A model generated the notes under the pieces. It was not told the origin of the DNA and did not search any database. It saw nothing but the letters and a program-made list of their open reading frames with translations. This document shows positions 62,877 to 64,000 of a DNA stretch of 64,000 nt, one piece after another; the first letter of the stretch is position 1; each line of letters begins with the position of its first letter. The position numbers and the translations under genes are program-made. The DNA comes from Deltaproteobacteria bacterium (GTDB lineage: Bacteria > Myxococcota_A > Polyangia > Haliangiales > SHYZ01), in assembly GCA_016210055.1 (NCBI GenBank), contig JACQUZ010000053.1, positions 41,640 through 105,639 on the forward strand. Reading direction: 5' to 3'.

Positions 62877-63821
62877 ATGCGCGGCCCAGTGCGAGACCCG
62901 CTCGAACTCCTCGTCCGGACGTGGCCACCCATGCGCGGGACCCTCGCCACGAGCGCGGCCGTCCGGGGCGACACGCACCTGTTCGAGGTGAAGTACGATG
63001 GCTACCGCGCCCTGGCGGGCATTACGGCTGAGCGCGTGGCGCTGCAGAGTCGGAATGGCCTCGACCTGTCCCGGCGCTTCCCTGCGGTCGCTGATGCGCT
63101 GGCGGAGCTCGACGTGGCCGAAGCGGTTCTCGACGGCGAGATCATCGCCGTTTCCGGCGGCGGGCGCGTGGAGTTCGAGGAGCTTGCAGCGCATGCGGCG
63201 AGCCTGCGCTTCGCGGTCTTCGACCTGCTCTGGATCAACGGGACGGATCTCAGGACGCAGCCCATCGAAGTTCGCCGCGCCTTTCTCGAGCGCGTGCTCG
63301 CAAGCCCTCCTCCCTTGATCTTTCTCGCCGAGCGCCTGGAGGGGCCCATTGGGCACGCTCTCGACGAGGCCCGCAAGCGCGGACTCGAAGGGATCATGGC
63401 GAAGCGGCGCGAGTCCCGGTACGAGCCCGGCAAGTCACGCGCCTGGCTCAAGGTCAAGCTCGTCGCCACCTCGGACCTGGCGATCGTGGGATACACGCCG
63501 ATCTCCACGGGTGGACCCGCGGTAGGTGCTCTCCTCGTCGCGATCTACGAGCAGGGTGCCTTCCGATACGCTGGGAAAGTCGGGACGGGGTACAGCGATG
63601 AGGTGCGCCGGCGGCTCTGGGACGTGCTCGAGCAAGACCGGATGGAGAGGCCTGTCGCCGCGGACGCGCCTCGCCTGCGTGACGCGCGATGGGTCAGGCC
63701 GCGTCTCGTCGCAGAGGTGGCGTTCACCGAGTGGACGCGGGATGGAAAACTCAGGCATCCGTCGTTCCATGGGCTCCGCTTCGACAAGTCTCCCGAGGAG
63801 TGCGTGCGGGAGATCGTTTAA
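62877..63821 (+). CDS. ATP-dependent DNA ligase, LigD-type ligase domain alone
   Basis: 314 residues. Motif I Lys39 in FEVKYDGYRA (adenylated lysine), motif III-like VLDGEIIA with Glu88, IFDLLW-like VFDLLWING, and motifs IV/V EGIMAKRRESRYEPGKSRAW and LKVK. Ends with an OB fold (GKVGTGYSDEVRRRL). Corresponds to the ligase domain of LigD (with no polymerase or nuclease domain) or LigC. Start ATG 62877 has GGAGG directly adjacent, so GTG 62889 may be used. Its stop is the first base group of the palindromic element at 63819. Confidence 0.93.
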   Translation: MRGPVRDPLELLVRTWPPMRGTLATSAAVRGDTHLFEVKYDGYRALAGITAERVALQSRNGLDLSRRFPAVADALAELDVAEAVLDGEIIAVSGGGRVEFEELAAHAASLRFAVFDLLWINGTDLRTQPIEVRRAFLERVLASPPPLIFLAERLEGPIGHALDEARKRGLEGIMAKRRESRYEPGKSRAWLKVKLVATSDLAIVGYTPISTGGPAVGALLVAIYEQGAFRYAGKVGTGYSDEVRRRLWDVLEQDRMERPVAADAPRLRDARWVRPRLVAEVAFTEWTRDGKLRHPSFHGLRFDKSPEECVREIV

Positions 63822-64000
63822 CACTACTGCGTCATTTCCACGCCGTCGCGAGAGCGCAGCCCGCCGCGGCAGATCGCGGCGGCGCCCGGAGCGAGCGACG
63901 AAGGCGTGCTGAAGCACGCCGAGGAGCACGCGAGGACGCACGGCGCGAGATGCCCGGCGGGTGCGCTCGCAGCAGGCGGGGAAGTGACGCAGTAGTGTTA
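63819..64000. repeat. Large imperfect palindrome at window edge
   Basis: The ends are inverted: TAACACTACTGCGTCA at 63819-63834 and its exact complement at 63985-64000. Similarity continues inward with gaps (CGCC, GAGCGCA, CGCG blocks). The centre holds a perfect eight-base-arm hairpin, GGCGTGCTGAAGCACGCC (63903-63920), nearly concentric with the whole. The left arm includes the ligase stop codon. It could be a MITE-like repeat, a terminator or a structured RNA. The window ends here, so the right flank is unknown. Confidence 0.8.

Overview
The window is a gene-dense, high-GC stretch of bacterial chromosome. No phage, insertion sequence, CRISPR array, rRNA or tRNA gene was found. Several traits point to a Myxococcota-like (myxobacterial or deltaproteobacterial) organism: a receiver/ATPase protein with PEGA repeats, many small or Cys-rich lipoproteins, a MopE-type metal-binding motif, an NtrC-type response regulator with two receiver domains, a futalosine-route menaquinone operon, and an ATP synthase Fo block separate from F1. 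This is inference; no 16S gene is present.

Layout. 1-7803: five translationally coupled genes for membrane-bound envelope or glycan assembly (a sulfatase-like enzyme, three GT-C-type membrane proteins and one unknown). 7804-8145: a gene-free stretch bounded by an inverted repeat, ending in a strong promoter that probably makes a leaderless mRNA. 8146-10317: the PEGA signalling protein. 10497-22224: a 12-gene operon for menaquinone, running from the polyprenyl-diphosphate tail synthase through UbiD, UbiE and UbiX homologues, MqnE, a fused MqnA-MqnC, the deaminase MqnX, the prenyltransferase MqnP, a DAHP synthase and a GbsR/MarR regulator to MqnD. MqnB follows on the other strand, its stop codon overlapping that of mqnD. 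Together these cover chorismate supply, naphthoate synthesis, the prenyl tail, prenylation, decarboxylation and methylation.

22990-26278: a small lipoprotein and two tandem paralogous Cys-rich lipoproteins. 26575-35400: gyrA, hemL, an unknown gene, atpZ-atpI-atpB-atpE and an M3 peptidase. 35410-37807: an NtrC-type regulator facing away from a single-domain receiver. 37814-43248 (minus strand): an outer-membrane protein, a cyclic-nucleotide-binding protein, trxB, moaC, two lipoproteins and glmS. 43417-47061: prs, rplY, pth, rpsF, rpsR and rplI. 47071-49896: a lipoprotein, then a TetR regulator divergent from a CrtI/RetSat-like oxidoreductase, with two copies of a 19-bp palindrome between them. 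50005-51372: dnaB.

52030-58144: a nucleoside-salvage operon (deoC, deoB, pyrimidine-nucleoside phosphorylase, purine-nucleoside phosphorylase, cdd and an amidohydrolase). 58155-59186: a lipoprotein with two similar NTF2-like segments. 59316-62807: a glycyl-radical-enzyme activase and a glycyl radical enzyme of unknown substrate, implying at least some anaerobic metabolism. 62877-63821: a stand-alone ATP-dependent DNA ligase whose stop codon lies inside a roughly 180-bp imperfect palindrome that reaches the window edge.

Most conventional genes are secure. The least explained items are the small gene between ubiX and mqnE, the DAHP synthase frame that runs 170 bp into the regulator, the two palindromic intergenic elements, the 290-residue gene after hemL, the Na+-like signature in the c subunit, and the glycyl radical enzyme with its repeated leader.
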